NCBI GenBank assembly: GCA_028819235.1
Contig: JAPPMC010000075.1
Span: 39,386 to 73,814 of the forward strand
Reading direction: 5' to 3'
Length of the DNA: 34,429 nucleotides
DNA from: Bryobacterales bacterium
Lineage (GTDB): Bacteria; Acidobacteriota; Terriglobia; Bryobacterales; UBA6623
A program made the position numbers and the translations under genes. Positions 26,401 to 34,362 of this stretch are shown here, one piece after another; the first letter of the stretch is position 1; each line of letters begins with the position of its first letter. The notes below the pieces were generated by a model. That model worked only from the letters and a program-made list of their open reading frames with translations. It made no database searches and was not told where the DNA came from.

Positions 26401-27136
26401 ACGGCTTGACCGTTCCTCTCGGCTCATGCACGAGACGGCGATGCGAAGGGCACACGATCCTCGCATCGACAAGAATCGAGAAATCCTGACATCCATGGAC
26501 CTGCCGGCGCCCGTGAGGCAACCATTGGAATCAGCCTTCCCGGTAAGGGACGAATGGCTGAAGGGAGTGAACGACGAACGGACGGTGCACAAGGTGGACG
26601 TCCGTGCCCTAACGGAGCTCCTGGATGGATTCTGGGACCGCCTTCGCTGGGATCTGGGTATCGACCGCCTAGGGCAGCAGCAGCCGCTGTACCGCGAAGG
26701 CGTTGTGCCCGTGACCGCGGAAGGAGCCGTCGGACTGACAGCGTCCCACGATACGGATGGTCGTCGAAGTGGGGCCCCTCGTCAACAACTGGTCCGCACG
26801 GAGTTGAGGTCGGCCGGCATTGACGGTGTTACCTTCGTACGCTGCAGCAGCGAAATCGGGCTTCTCGACCTGTCACAGGCCCAAACCGTCGACCAATTGC
26901 GGCGACTGCAGTTGCGCAATGGCAGGCCTAGGCTGTGTGCACGGCGCCAGACCCGATACCGCAAGCACGCGCTGAGTGTCGAGGCCAGTCTCCCATTCGA
27001 CCTCGGCACAACCCAATACGAGGAATTCCGAGAGATGGTCAGCCGCGTTGCGGAACAAGCCGACAAGCTCGAGCACGAACTATTGGGGGTGGACTCGGAT
27101 CCATTCCGACCGACCGGGGAGGCTAGGCGTGGTTGA
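23483..27136 (+). CDS. SNF2/HepA-type superfamily 2 helicase
   Basis: A 1217-residue SF2 ATPase. Motif I DEVGMGKT is at 59-66 (K65), motif II DEAH at 214-217 (LLVVDEAHNLRKG), motif III SATPFDDDYGD from 266, motif V LISTDVLQEGEDLHTF and motif VI EQRTGRVDRIDS from 922. The wording of V and VI is that of the RapA/HepA branch of SNF2 proteins, which translocate on double-stranded DNA. A ~450-residue insertion separates the two RecA lobes and ~280 residues follow motif VI, so it is much longer than a minimal helicase. It would be the motor of the module, with the upstream PLD protein as effector. It overlaps its neighbours by 4 bases upstream and 8 bases downstream. Confidence 0.9.
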   Translation: MIRIDLDLARELIDFQGSSRKGIATRRRAITSSFSESQLRGAVASYNMLAENRVAYIADEVGMGKTYVALGVMGLVRHFSPDARMLVIAPRENIQRKWVKELRNFVRNNWQVIDNRVKSIQGRPARQPTVCNSLDDFAHELAVNADRDFFLRMTSFSLALKRAESRRRYRRQMERHLRWIGGWAIRARSERRFRRQYGRALNLLIPEIDLLVVDEAHNLRKGFGSDDGKHVSNRNRILGLALGHPLMIDPKHPQYRPRVKRVLCLSATPFDDDYGDLWQQLDVLCSGDAHVGRAGDGQALPLRVLACPSAGETEKRRVAANLLLRRVTHLTIGNERHTKNMYRREWRHGGFRSFDDPIKFENPRQRLIVALVQKKVAEVLGDERFGNRFQIGMLSSFESFLETVGNIRPESPQAAESAAEQSDSGHIQGTFDGRQTQKRAEQHGADTGVLNALIESYREHFRSEMPHPKLDAAVESLASAFETGEKALVFVRRVATVGELARRLDRQFDKWVRRKMEAALPARCDEIDALFRRFERDTRSDKAAQFSGSTPGPVDVQGGEFISGVDDDPGGRENFFSWFFRGEGPDNVLSGAAFQKNRLSNIGAVYSTFFEDDLIAWILGRPDDPLAHLAAQLCLSPESLESQLRELAWGYFRIRTKRVKGYPRLYVFEAYQSAALHLVAESCAEEAIRAKEVLKGRFPEHTGEHGNAPAGFPQPDLSIGIATFFTELVRHPQLREDLWPREAKGKGATFAERLQRREQRRELLSAMSRLGAAYIDLYLLAIDEAGSFELKRAAGPEATGRDLARKFVTLLAEQRTHSGFHAFAELKSAADAFDTLIGVNFPNIPDAKLSELAEQFGRGLQHQNPVGRMSGRVSERTVQQFRMPGFPLILISTDVLQEGEDLHTFCRSIIHYGITWTPSAMEQRTGRVDRIDSLVQRELDRREQAAEPEEMIQVHYPHLEDTVERLQVKRVLQRLDRSSRLMHETAMRRAHDPRIDKNREILTSMDLPAPVRQPLESAFPVRDEWLKGVNDERTVHKVDVRALTELLDGFWDRLRWDLGIDRLGQQQPLYREGVVPVTAEGAVGLTASHDTDGRRSGAPRQQLVRTELRSAGIDGVTFVRCSSEIGLLDLSQAQTVDQLRRLQLRNGRPRLCARRQTRYRKHALSVEASLPFDLGTTQYEEFREMVSRVAEQADKLEHELLGVDSDPFRPTGEARRG

Positions 27137-27533
27137 ATTGCGAGCAATGCTGGAGAAGTTGCGCTCCGAGCAGGGAATCGAGTGGCAAGAGGACGGTGCC
27201 GAGATCAAGATCCGGATGAAAATCGCCAGTAGGCGCCAGAGAATCCGGGTCAGACGAGAAGGCAGCGAATTCGTCTTTTCGACTGGCGTGCACGCGCCGG
27301 ACGCAATGGATGGTGGCGCCGAGCACAGACGGCGGTTGGCCATTCGCGCGTGGACCCGAAACTCGAAGACCGAACTGGTCAACTTCATGCTTGATGAAAC
27401 CGATCACCTCGTGGGCGAGATCCGCCACCCAGCCGATCATCTGGACGCCGAGGAGTTGGCAATCTACCTGCGCGTTCTCGCCAGCGACGGTGACAGGTTC
27501 GAGTATGTGCTGACGGGAAAGGACAAGCATTGA
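27129..27533 (+). CDS. Small YbjN / type III chaperone-like protein
   Basis: A 134-residue protein. A GTG start at 27129 lies inside the helicase 3' end (8-base overlap), with an excellent GGGGAGG ribosome site at 27115-27121. The N-terminal half is basic beta-strand-like (IRMKIASRRQRIRVRREG). The C-terminal part, RNSKTELVNFMLDETDHLVGE, then LDAEELAIYLRVLASDGDRFEYVLTGKD, resembles the YbjN/secretion-chaperone fold by pattern (an aspartate/glutamate-rich helix ending DRxEyxLTGxD). Position and overlap suggest a dedicated chaperone or inhibitor of the helicase or PLD partner. The resemblance is by eye only. Confidence 0.65.
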   Translation: MVELRAMLEKLRSEQGIEWQEDGAEIKIRMKIASRRQRIRVRREGSEFVFSTGVHAPDAMDGGAEHRRRLAIRAWTRNSKTELVNFMLDETDHLVGEIRHPADHLDAEELAIYLRVLASDGDRFEYVLTGKDKH

Positions 27534-27867
27534 GAGAGGAACTAGGATCAGCGTGTCCAGCCGCCGGTTGACCCTGGTAGCGGTGTGTTGGTCGGTCTTC
27601 TGTGTAGACCCCTGGCGCACGGCTACTCTGCGTCTCCTCCAGATGCAACATCGGACGCAACGATCCATGGAATACAGCCTGTGAGATCCTGCAAGTCTTA
27701 GGTAGGAGGGCTTGGCACAGGTGCACATCGGCAGTCACCTCAAGAGCAGACTTGGCATTTCCCTCTCGACTGACGATTGACACCATTGCCTTCTTCATTC
27801 TTTCTGGAGAGGATCCGATTTCCTCATCAGCGTCGAGTGGGGGCGTGCAGCAGCATTCACGTAGTGG
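27534..27867. other. Convergent intergenic region, nothing recognised
   Basis: About 330 bases between the 3' ends of the island operon and the methyltransferase. No hairpin followed by a T-run, no tRNA-like fold and no protein-like frame was seen. It is a natural place for the right boundary of the island but shows no direct-repeat or attachment site to the eye. Confidence 0.4.
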
Positions 27868-28512
27868 TCATGTCGACTTCACCCCGGCCAGAAGCGCCAG
27901 CTCCAGCCACTTCCAGTGGCAGTCCACATCACGGAACCCGATCTCCCGCAACCAGTCGAGCTGGGTTTCTGCACGAACGAGCTGATTCGAAGGGTCTTCC
28001 TCTGCCTCGGTAGTTCCAAGCGCCTCCAAAAAACGCCGGTGGAGTGCGACGGATAGCGGTGCGACATGTTCGAGATTGCAGAAGACGCCACCGGGGCACA
28101 GGGCCGCATGGACTTCGGAATAGAGCGCCTTCTTGCGTTTGTCGGAAACGTGATGGATCGCGAAACTCGAGACGATCGCGTCGAACAGGCCCAGATCCGG
28201 CAATCGCTCCTCTAGGTCGTGCTCTAGCACCTGAACATTCGCGTCACCGCGAAACCTCTGCCGTGCGGCACGGAGCATAGCTGGAGAAACGTCGACAGCC
28301 ACTCCCTTGGCGTTTGGCCGCTCGCTGCGCAGCAACGCTAGGAGCCGCCCGTCGCCTGTTCCTAGGTCAAGGATTCGCTTGACCTCCTTCGGTATGAACT
28401 CGAGCAGGACGGCTTCCCCCTCCTCACGATGGGGGACGCTGCCCGCGCGGCCTAGGTATTTGAGCGCGTGCTCCGTGTTGACCCATTCATTGGGATGTAA
28501 GGTGCTCGACAT
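27868..28512 (-). CDS. Class I SAM-dependent methyltransferase
   Basis: A 214-residue methyltransferase of the Methyltransf_25 kind. Motif I is RILDLGTGDGRLLALL, followed by GVAVDVSPAMLRAARQRF (acidic residue binding the ribose), VLEHDLEERLPDLGLFDAIVSSFAIHHV (motif IV region) and CPGGVFCNLEHV. The C-terminal part (SNQLVRAETQLDWLREIGFRDVDC) is the usual small-molecule MTase end. The ATG at 28512 (MSSTLHPNEW) is preferred over one 60 bases upstream, whose extra residues look non-conserved. It is not of the DNA-methylase type (no DPPY/NPPY), so it is not the modification partner of a restriction system. Acceptor unknown. Stand-alone gene. Confidence 0.82.
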   Translation of the reverse strand: MSSTLHPNEWVNTEHALKYLGRAGSVPHREEGEAVLLEFIPKEVKRILDLGTGDGRLLALLRSERPNAKGVAVDVSPAMLRAARQRFRGDANVQVLEHDLEERLPDLGLFDAIVSSFAIHHVSDKRKKALYSEVHAALCPGGVFCNLEHVAPLSVALHRRFLEALGTTEAEEDPSNQLVRAETQLDWLREIGFRDVDCHWKWLELALLAGVKST

Positions 28513-29280
28513 GAGCAGACTGACTCCTACTTCCCATTGTCCCAGCATGCGGTTCGGATGAGAGCTGACCATGCATCAATTCATTTCAGCTGCCTACTGC
28601 GCCAACCGATTAAAGGATGCGGTTGGCAATCAGCGCGGACGCGTCACACGCCACGAGGCCCAATTCAAGGCTTAGGCCACTTCACCGATGGAATAGCTGT
28701 GTTTCTCGCTACGTGCAAGTACCCACTCAACTACGCACCCCGCCACTCCAGGCGACAGTTCTTGCATCGGCGTTGCGTGTGCACGGTCGCTTCCAGATCG
28801 AAGCTTCGAGCCCCAAAGCGAGACGGATCCAAGATGCGCTGGATTTGAATCCCGTCGCTAGCTTCCCTTCCTCTCGTCTGCCTCCCTCGACAGCCACGCC
28901 AAGTGTCCCTGAAGGATGCTAGCTACGATGATTCCCAGACCGGCCTACGGGCGTCTCAGCGGCAACGTTTTCCCGGGCGATCCGCGTGGGCTCATGGGAG
29001 ACCGGCCTACGCGTCTTGCTGAGCCGTGTGTGGCATGCGGGATTGATGCTCCTCCAAAGGATTGGACCAACTCGGCAGGGCAAGTGAGTGGCAAGGAAGT
29101 ATTGAGCGGTCCTGAGTGCCGAAGAGTAGTGACCGAACCGGGGTCGCCTATTCTGACTCTTGAGCAGTTCGCTAGAGAAGTGCCGCGCGGCGTCAAACCA
29201 CACTGGGGAAGGCTATTGGGTTCGGGTGTGATTCTGGAGAGCTGTCCGGAACGCGATGAAGGGAGTCGGCTGAGGGGAAC
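28513..29280. other. Intergenic region with one stem-loop
   Basis: About 770 bases between divergent genes. Open frames here lack protein-like composition. A perfect 8-bp inverted repeat, GCCAACCG at 28601-28608 and CGGTTGGC at 28620-28627, has an 11-base loop and lies ~90 bases upstream of the methyltransferase start. GAGGGG just before 29281 is the ribosome site of the barrel gene. Confidence 0.45.
28601..28627. repeat. 8-bp inverted repeat stem-loop
   Basis: GCCAACCG (28601-28608) pairs with CGGTTGGC (28620-28627) around an A/T-rich 11-base loop. It resembles neither an integron attC (no RYYYAAC/GTTRRRY pair with R-box spacing) nor a terminator (no T-run). It could be an operator. Confidence 0.45.
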
Positions 29281-30177
29281 ATGAGCGGACGGCTGCGATT
29301 CATGGTGGTCCTCGCGGTCCTGGCGGGATCGGCCACGGCCGGCAAGGCTCAGACGGGGCTGTACGTCCAAATGGACATGGGGCTGAGCGTCGCCCCGCCC
29401 CTCACCGTGGAGGGCACGGACAACGACTAGGGAACGATGTGCAGCCTCATCATCAACCCGCTCGGCGTGGATGTCACGGACCAGTGCGACGATCCGCCCC
29501 CACCCACGTTCTGGACGAACTCGTTTGGCGGCACGACCGACATCCAATCCGGTCTTACGGTCGGATACGCCCCCGGCCCGATAAGGATCGAGGGAGAGTA
29601 CGTTCACCGGATGAGCAGCTACACCGACCGTTCGGACATCGCGATATTCGATGACGTGACAATCGACAAGCAGGAGCAGGAGATCGAACTGGCGATCGGG
29701 AGAGTCGAGGACCTGCGGTCGCACCACGTATTCGCGAACGTCTACTACGACTTTGGGGCGGCAATGGCTAAGTGGACGCCATACGTCGGGGCCGGGGTCG
29801 GCATGGGACGGTCGGCGCTGGGCTACGGTACGGTCTGGAAGCGCAATGACGATCCCGCACGTATCGCAACGTTTGTGGATCCGACACTTCGCGCCAAGCT
29901 TGCCGGCACGACGACGATCGGTGACGCCCGACTGACCGATGTCGTGGTCGGCTATCAGCTCCTCGGGGGGCTAGACTATCGACTCCGCGATCCCCTGACG
30001 CTCGGAATCAAGATCCGCTGGGCGAGGTTCGGCGAATTCATGAGCGATCCAGTGCTGTGGGACCAGCTTCGGAGCCACGAGTCGAGTGTCGGACGCGGGG
30101 AGGCCGTAGTCTATAGAATCGCGACCGACGGCACCGGATTCTGGGGCGTGGGCCTGAACCTGAAGTACTGGTTCTAG
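29281..30177 (+). pseudogene. Outer-membrane beta-barrel protein with in-frame amber codon
   Basis: One continuous frame of 298 codons plus a final TAG, interrupted only at codon 50 (TAG, 29428-29430). The signal peptide is FMVVLAVLAGSATAGKAQ, then TGLYVQMDMGLSVAPPLTVEG. After the stop come GTMCSLIINPLGV and a barrel-like series (SGLTVGYAPGPIRIEGEYVHR, HVFANVYYDF, KWTPYVGAGVGMG) ending in the outer-membrane terminal aromatic LNLKYWF. The DND-stop-GT context suggests a Trp (TGG) changed to TAG. A shorter start at the ATG at 29437 would lose the signal peptide and is unlikely to be real. Either a fresh nonsense mutation, a base-call error or read-through. Sequence on both sides is well preserved. 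Confidence 0.7.
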
Positions 30178-30890
30178 GAAGGCCATCTCCCGACTTCTAG
30201 GACCTCAGAACTACTCTAAGACGACCGTGGCAAGGTCAGTCGGCTTGCACCTCTGTCCCGCGCACTGCCTGGCTTGCCAGGTGGCTCCCGCTGCGGAAAC
30301 GTGGGGCCGCTGACCTAGGCAGCGCATCCCACTCGAATTCGAAGAGGAGGCTCCCCGTGACACCCTCCGCCTATATCGGAACCTTGCCATCATCGGAACC
30401 TGACACAGGTAACCGCTCCACTTGCGTCTGCATGCTAGGCCCTGCTGGCCGCCCTGGACGCCTTCCGCCTGATGCAGCGGGCCTTATACTACCGCCAGCT
30501 AGGAGCGCGCGTCGCGCCGTTTCTGGGCCACAAGCCCGATCGCACGACCTACAACCTGCGGAGGCTGTGCCTGCGTGGCCTGATCGCGCGCACCCCGGGA
30601 CCGCGGCCCTACCGGGTCACCCAACGCGGCCTGGCTAGCGCGCCGTGCATCGATCGCACCTACGACCGGCTCTCTCGGTTCCATTCCAAGAGCACTGCAC
30701 CAACCCTTTGCCCCTCCAAAAAGCCGTTGCACGAGTCGACCGCGAGGTCAATTGACTCTGGAAGGGCCGCCCGATCGCCATATGATCTTGACTCGACTGT
30801 AGAGGCTAGCGCCAGACAAGTTGTGTAGGGAGAATTATGCTTGGGAGCGAAGAATTGCCTGCCGATACATCTGTCTCAACGGAATTGCGC
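30178..30890. other. Intergenic region with degraded gene fragment
   Basis: About 700 bases between the barrel gene and the 3' end of the second PQQ dehydrogenase. It contains the winged-helix fragment listed separately (from 30442) and otherwise no recognisable feature. The frame is broken by a TAG just upstream of that fragment. Confidence 0.45.
30442..30828 (+). pseudogene. Degraded winged-helix domain fragment
   Basis: The frame from 30442 reads LLAALDAFRLMQRALYY, then TTYNLRRLCLRGLIARTPG and RPYRVTQRGLASAPCIDRTYDRL. This is recognisable as the C-terminal winged-helix part of a family with the wording TYDLRRLRLxGLIxRxPxTxRYxxTxxG, found in many environmental bacteria next to mobile DNA. 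No start codon or N-terminal part remains, a stop lies just upstream, and after ~30690 the frame turns low-quality. Original function unknown. Recognition is from memory of the pattern, so moderate at best. Confidence 0.4.
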
Positions 30891-33164
30891 TCAGGGCTCG
30901 CTCAGACGGAAGACGTACAGGGCGTTGTGGCCTTCCGGGCTCACGAGCTCGGGCGTCAGAAAGGTGGGAATTCGCCATGGGCTCCCACCACCCCTAGCCG
31001 TCGCCACGGCCACATACTGGATGCCGTCCACCTCGTAGGAGATGGGATAGCCCATGACTGAAGTGCCGAGGCGGCTCTTCCAGAGGACCTCACCGGTCTC
31101 GACAGCGTAGGCGCGGATCCAACGGTCGAAGTCACCGACAAAGACGAGCCCACCTGCTGTCGTGAGGGCGCCGGTCAGGAAGGGCGCGCGTTGCTCCACG
31201 CTCCATACCTCTTCCAGTGTCATGACGTCATACGCGGCCAGCTTGCCGAACCGCCCGTCGGTTCCGGGCATCTCCATCCAGGCGCGGTCTGCCTGAGTGC
31301 CGCCGGACCCCACCTCGAGTACGGTCTCCCTTCCGGCGATCTCCATGCAGCTCTGGCTTAGCGGAATGACCAGCAGGCGCGTCCCCGGATGGTAGCCCGT
31401 CGCAGGCCAGTTGTGCCCTCCAGCGGTCGATGGGCAAACCGAGACCCATTCCCCCACCCTCGCGTCTGCGATGTCTGCGCGGTAGCGTACGGCGCCCGTC
31501 TTGGTGTCTAAATCCAGGATGTTCTGGAACACTGTCTCGGTGAGTCCCAGGAAGGTACCGTCACGACGGTCGAGCTTCCAGAGGATCCCGTGCTTTCCTA
31601 CCGAGAGCACGATCGGCTGACCGTCGATGTCGACCAGTACCCGCTCGAAGGCCTCGTCCATATCCAGCGACTCGCCGGGCACGTGCGCGAAGTACCAAGC
31701 GATGTGCCCGGTCTCGACGTCGAGCGCAAGGGTCGAGTTCGTGTACAACGCCGAGGCGGCCGTGCTCAAGCCCCGGCTCGCAGCGACCCATGGCTTGGCC
31801 TGGGCCGTCCCGAAGTAAGCCAAGCCCAGTTCCGGATCCCAACTCCCAGTCATCCAGACATCCCCGCCACCGCGGAACTCGAGGGGCAAGTCGCCCCAGG
31901 TATCGCCGCCCCGTTCCCCCGGCCGAGCGATCGTGAATGTACGCCACAGCTCGAGACCCGTGCGCGCGTCGTGGGCGGTGATGAAGCAGCTGTCCTCGAA
32001 AAAGCGCTGGCATCCGTTAATTCCGTTGATTACTCTCCCGTCCGCGACGATGGGGCCGGTGGAGTTTGTGTAGCCCTTCTCGCGGTCTGCGATCCGGGTC
32101 TCCCAGCGGACCGCGCCGGTGGGTGCGTCGAGGGCGACCATGTAAGCATCCGAGGTGGCGACGAAAATCAAATCCTCCCAGATTGCCAGCGTTCTCAGCT
32201 GGTTCTGGCCTCCGCCATCGGGAAATCGCCGGCGGTACTCCCAAAGCGGCGTACCGTCTCCCGCGTCAAGTGCTTGCACTACGTTCCCCGGGTTGCTCAG
32301 GAAGAGTACGCCGTCCCGCACCAGGGGAGCCTGCTGACTCCGTCCGTCCTCCATCCCCCAACTCCAAGCCAGCTGCAGCCGGTGGACATTGGCCGTGTTG
32401 ACCTGATTGAGAGGGCTGTATCCCCACGAGCCCGGATTCCCGCGCCAGTGAAGCCACTCGCCACTCGGAGGGTCAGCGAGCTCCGCATCCGAGGGCGGAT
32501 TGAACCTCCTGAGCGGACGGTACGTGCGAGTGACGCCCGTCGGGGTCTCGCGAACCTCTCCGACCCCTTCCGGAGCCCGATCGACCGCGCGCGGTGACGG
32601 CCCGGTCCCTGGGCGACCGGGAACCGGCGGGATGACGTCGAACTTCGAATTGATCCTCCGCACGGTCGGCTCGGAGGCGCCGGTCGGGCCCGCCGGGCCG
32701 GCCCGTTTCCCTCTCAGGTCGCCTGCCGATCGCGAAGATGTGGGGGCCGGATCACCCACGACGGTGGGGTCACCCGACAAGAAGCTGAGTCGTGTAGTAC
32801 CGGGAAGGACACCGTTCTCCCTGAGTATGTACGCCACGACAGCGGCGTACTCCTCGTCGCTCAGCGAGGCCGGCTGCGCCACTGGCATCGTCTCACGGAC
32901 GTAAGCCAGCAGCTCGCTGACTGGAACATCCGCCCACTGCGCCAGAAAGTTCGGGCCGGCCAGCTCCGGGGCCTCGAAGCGCCCGCGGAGGCTCTCCAGG
33001 TGGCATTGCGAGCACGCTGCCCGATAGACCGCAAAACCGGCTTGGGCCTGCTCGGCCGTAAAGGCGGCTTGCCGGGCGGACTGGGCTCCGGATCTCGCCT
33101 GCGGCAGCGCGGCAACGACCACGATGGCGACGAAAAGCCAACGGGAGCTTCCGAAGCGAGTCAT
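30891..33164 (-). CDS. PQQ-dependent dehydrogenase with N-terminal cytochrome c
   Basis: A 757-residue periplasmic quinohemoprotein. The signal peptide is ~9-27 ([20 protein letters not shown]). The cytochrome c domain has CSQCH at 51-55 and axial M93 (RETMPVAQP). A Pro/Gly/Arg-rich linker (~120-215) leads to the PQQ propeller, starting at [19 protein letters not shown]. The catalytic region is [10 protein letters not shown] with D501 and D503. Tryptophan-docking-like repeats ([29 protein letters not shown]) mark the blades. No adjacent Cys-Cys pair like that of the enzyme at 12173-14323 was seen. It is likely an alcohol or aldehyde dehydrogenase passing electrons through its own heme. A consensus TATAAT lies upstream, and its ATG overlaps the stop of a 3-codon leader frame. 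Confidence 0.88.
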   Translation of the reverse strand: MTRFGSSRWLFVAIVVVAALPQARSGAQSARQAAFTAEQAQAGFAVYRAACSQCHLESLRGRFEAPELAGPNFLAQWADVPVSELLAYVRETMPVAQPASLSDEEYAAVVAYILRENGVLPGTTRLSFLSGDPTVVGDPAPTSSRSAGDLRGKRAGPAGPTGASEPTVRRINSKFDVIPPVPGRPGTGPSPRAVDRAPEGVGEVRETPTGVTRTYRPLRRFNPPSDAELADPPSGEWLHWRGNPGSWGYSPLNQVNTANVHRLQLAWSWGMEDGRSQQAPLVRDGVLFLSNPGNVVQALDAGDGTPLWEYRRRFPDGGGQNQLRTLAIWEDLIFVATSDAYMVALDAPTGAVRWETRIADREKGYTNSTGPIVADGRVINGINGCQRFFEDSCFITAHDARTGLELWRTFTIARPGERGGDTWGDLPLEFRGGGDVWMTGSWDPELGLAYFGTAQAKPWVAASRGLSTAASALYTNSTLALDVETGHIAWYFAHVPGESLDMDEAFERVLVDIDGQPIVLSVGKHGILWKLDRRDGTFLGLTETVFQNILDLDTKTGAVRYRADIADARVGEWVSVCPSTAGGHNWPATGYHPGTRLLVIPLSQSCMEIAGRETVLEVGSGGTQADRAWMEMPGTDGRFGKLAAYDVMTLEEVWSVEQRAPFLTGALTTAGGLVFVGDFDRWIRAYAVETGEVLWKSRLGTSVMGYPISYEVDGIQYVAVATARGGGSPWRIPTFLTPELVSPEGHNALYVFRLSEP

Positions 33165-33172
33165 TGTTTCAT
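33161..33172 (-). promoter_or_regulatory. Three-codon leader frame overlapping the PQQ dehydrogenase start
   Basis: On the minus strand ATG-AAA-CAA-TGA runs 33172 to 33161, preceded 7 bases upstream by GGGAGG (33185-33180). Its TGA overlaps the dehydrogenase ATG (ATGA). For the main ATG that same ribosome site is 15 bases away, unusually far, so the mini-frame may feed ribosomes to the gene by stop-start coupling. Inference. Confidence 0.4.
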
Positions 33173-33579
33173 CGCGTCGCCTCCCGCAGGATTATAGCGT
33201 TAGCGATTTCGCCGGAAAGGCCAGAGCGGTTGTCAGTCTTGACAACTAATCTATTCAACTTTGTTTGTGAACTGTTCGATGGCGGCTTGCAGGAGTTCAA
33301 CGAGGGTCGTGCGCGCCCGCAGGCGCCGCCAATCGGTATTCTGATGGGAAGACATGCTGCGGACGGATGGGATGCTTGCAGTGTTTGCGTCGGTTCGCTT
33401 GCGGGGCCCAGCTGACAGGTGCTGCAGAGAGGCCGAAGAAACCCTTCTCGACGGATCCGGCGCGTCCGGACTGACCAATTGCACGGGCGGATTCGGACCC
33501 AACTCTCGGCCATTCCGCCAGCGGCAGCGCCTTGCGGCAGCGGGGTCGGCAAGGCTCTCATCTCAGGCGGCGGACGGTC
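33165..33579. other. Promoter-side intergenic region of PQQ dehydrogenase
   Basis: About 415 bases between two minus-strand genes. The left end holds the dehydrogenase promoter and leader; the rest shows no gene-like frame. It includes a more A/T-rich tract (~33230-33275) upstream of the promoter that could bind a regulator. Confidence 0.45.
33191..33196 (-). promoter_or_regulatory. Consensus -10 (TATAAT) of PQQ dehydrogenase
   Basis: On the minus strand TATAAT is read at 33196-33191, 26 bases before the ATG at 33164. A weak CTTTCC lies 17 bases upstream as -35. The predicted start near 33184 would give a ~20-base leader holding the GGGAGG site and the mini-frame. Confidence 0.5.
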
Positions 33580-34362
33580 TCAGTTGTCAAGGATGAGGAT
33601 GGATCCGTTCACGGTCGAGAACGAATAGGTCGCGTCGGCCGATCCAAGTCGATCCTCGATCGATCGGCCGGGTCTGTACTTCCGCTCACGAACTTCTAGC
33701 GGGAAGTCGCTCTTGAGCGACCCATTCACTGTCTTGGCTCGGAACTGGCCGCTGACATCAGGGGGCAGCCTGACCTCGAGCGAGCCGTTGACCGTTTGGA
33801 AGGAATGCGTTCCAGTGTCGTTGACGGCCGCATAGGACGCCTTCAGCGAGCCGTTCACGGTCTTTGCCGTGACCCGGCCAGCCGCGTCGGCAATCCGCAC
33901 AGCGCCGTTGACGGTCTCGGTTTGCAGATCGCCTGCGACATCGGCGATCGTAATGGTCCCATTAACCGACTTGGCCCGTACTGCGGCGTCGAGGGGTACT
34001 CGGAGTTCAAAGGCAACGCTTATGGCCCTCCTCAACCAATTCCCGAACACACCGACCTTCGAGAACCGCGCCGAGATCGCGACGCTCCCGGGCTCCTCGT
34101 TGATATCGACCGTGATCGACCTTAGGCCGGCGGCGTCCCTGGCTGTCTTGGTGTAGCGCAGACTGATTTCGTCGCAGTCGCCGACGGCGACAGTGATGGG
34201 CCCGTTAATGTTCTCAATCGAGAAAGAACCTCCCTTCCCGAGTGGTAGGGTCCGATCGACAGTCTCGCTCACGGCGGCTTTGGCTTGGCATCCTGCAAGG
34301 AATACTGCCGTCACAGCCAATGCCAGTCCCACCCAAGTTGTTATGCGGTGCGAATTGCTCAC
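33580..34362 (-). CDS. DUF4097-type beta-helix lipoprotein with VNG repeats
   Basis: A 260-residue protein. The signal ends in a lipobox VFLAGC with C25 as the lipidated cysteine. The rest is a run of short strands built on an [S/T]-VNG-[S/T/A]-[I/L/V] motif: NINGPI, SVNGTI, TVNGAV, three TVNGSL and a final TVNGSI, about every 17-20 residues once the series starts. This is the right-handed parallel beta-helix of the DUF4097 / putative adhesin family, often found with anti-sigma or envelope-stress genes. It starts at GTG 34362 with a perfect AGGAGG 8 bases upstream. Anchored to the inner or outer membrane, facing the periplasm. Role unknown; structural or sensory. Confidence 0.8.
   Translation of the reverse strand: MSNSHRITTWVGLALAVTAVFLAGCQAKAAVSETVDRTLPLGKGGSFSIENINGPITVAVGDCDEISLRYTKTARDAAGLRSITVDINEEPGSVAISARFSKVGVFGNWLRRAISVAFELRVPLDAAVRAKSVNGTITIADVAGDLQTETVNGAVRIADAAGRVTAKTVNGSLKASYAAVNDTGTHSFQTVNGSLEVRLPPDVSGQFRAKTVNGSLKSDFPLEVRERKYRPGRSIEDRLGSADATYSFSTVNGSILILDN

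Noticed and set aside
20101..27533. Calling the helicase/PLD module DISARM
   Set aside because: DISARM needs DrmA, DrmB (DUF1998) and a DNA methylase; none is here, and the nearby methyltransferase (27868-28512) lacks DNA-methylase motifs.
28601..28627. Stem-loop as an integron attC site
   Set aside because: It lacks the paired RYYYAAC/GTTRRRY core sites and no integrase or cassette array is near.
28916..29284. 122-codon plus-strand open frame before the barrel gene
   Set aside because: No recognisable motif, overlaps equally long minus-strand frames and runs across the ribosome site of the next gene; composition looks random.
29428..29430. Amber codon read as pyrrolysine, or as related to the selenocysteine system
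   Set aside because: Selenocysteine uses TGA, not TAG; pyrrolysine is essentially confined to methylamine methyltransferases and no pyl genes are seen.
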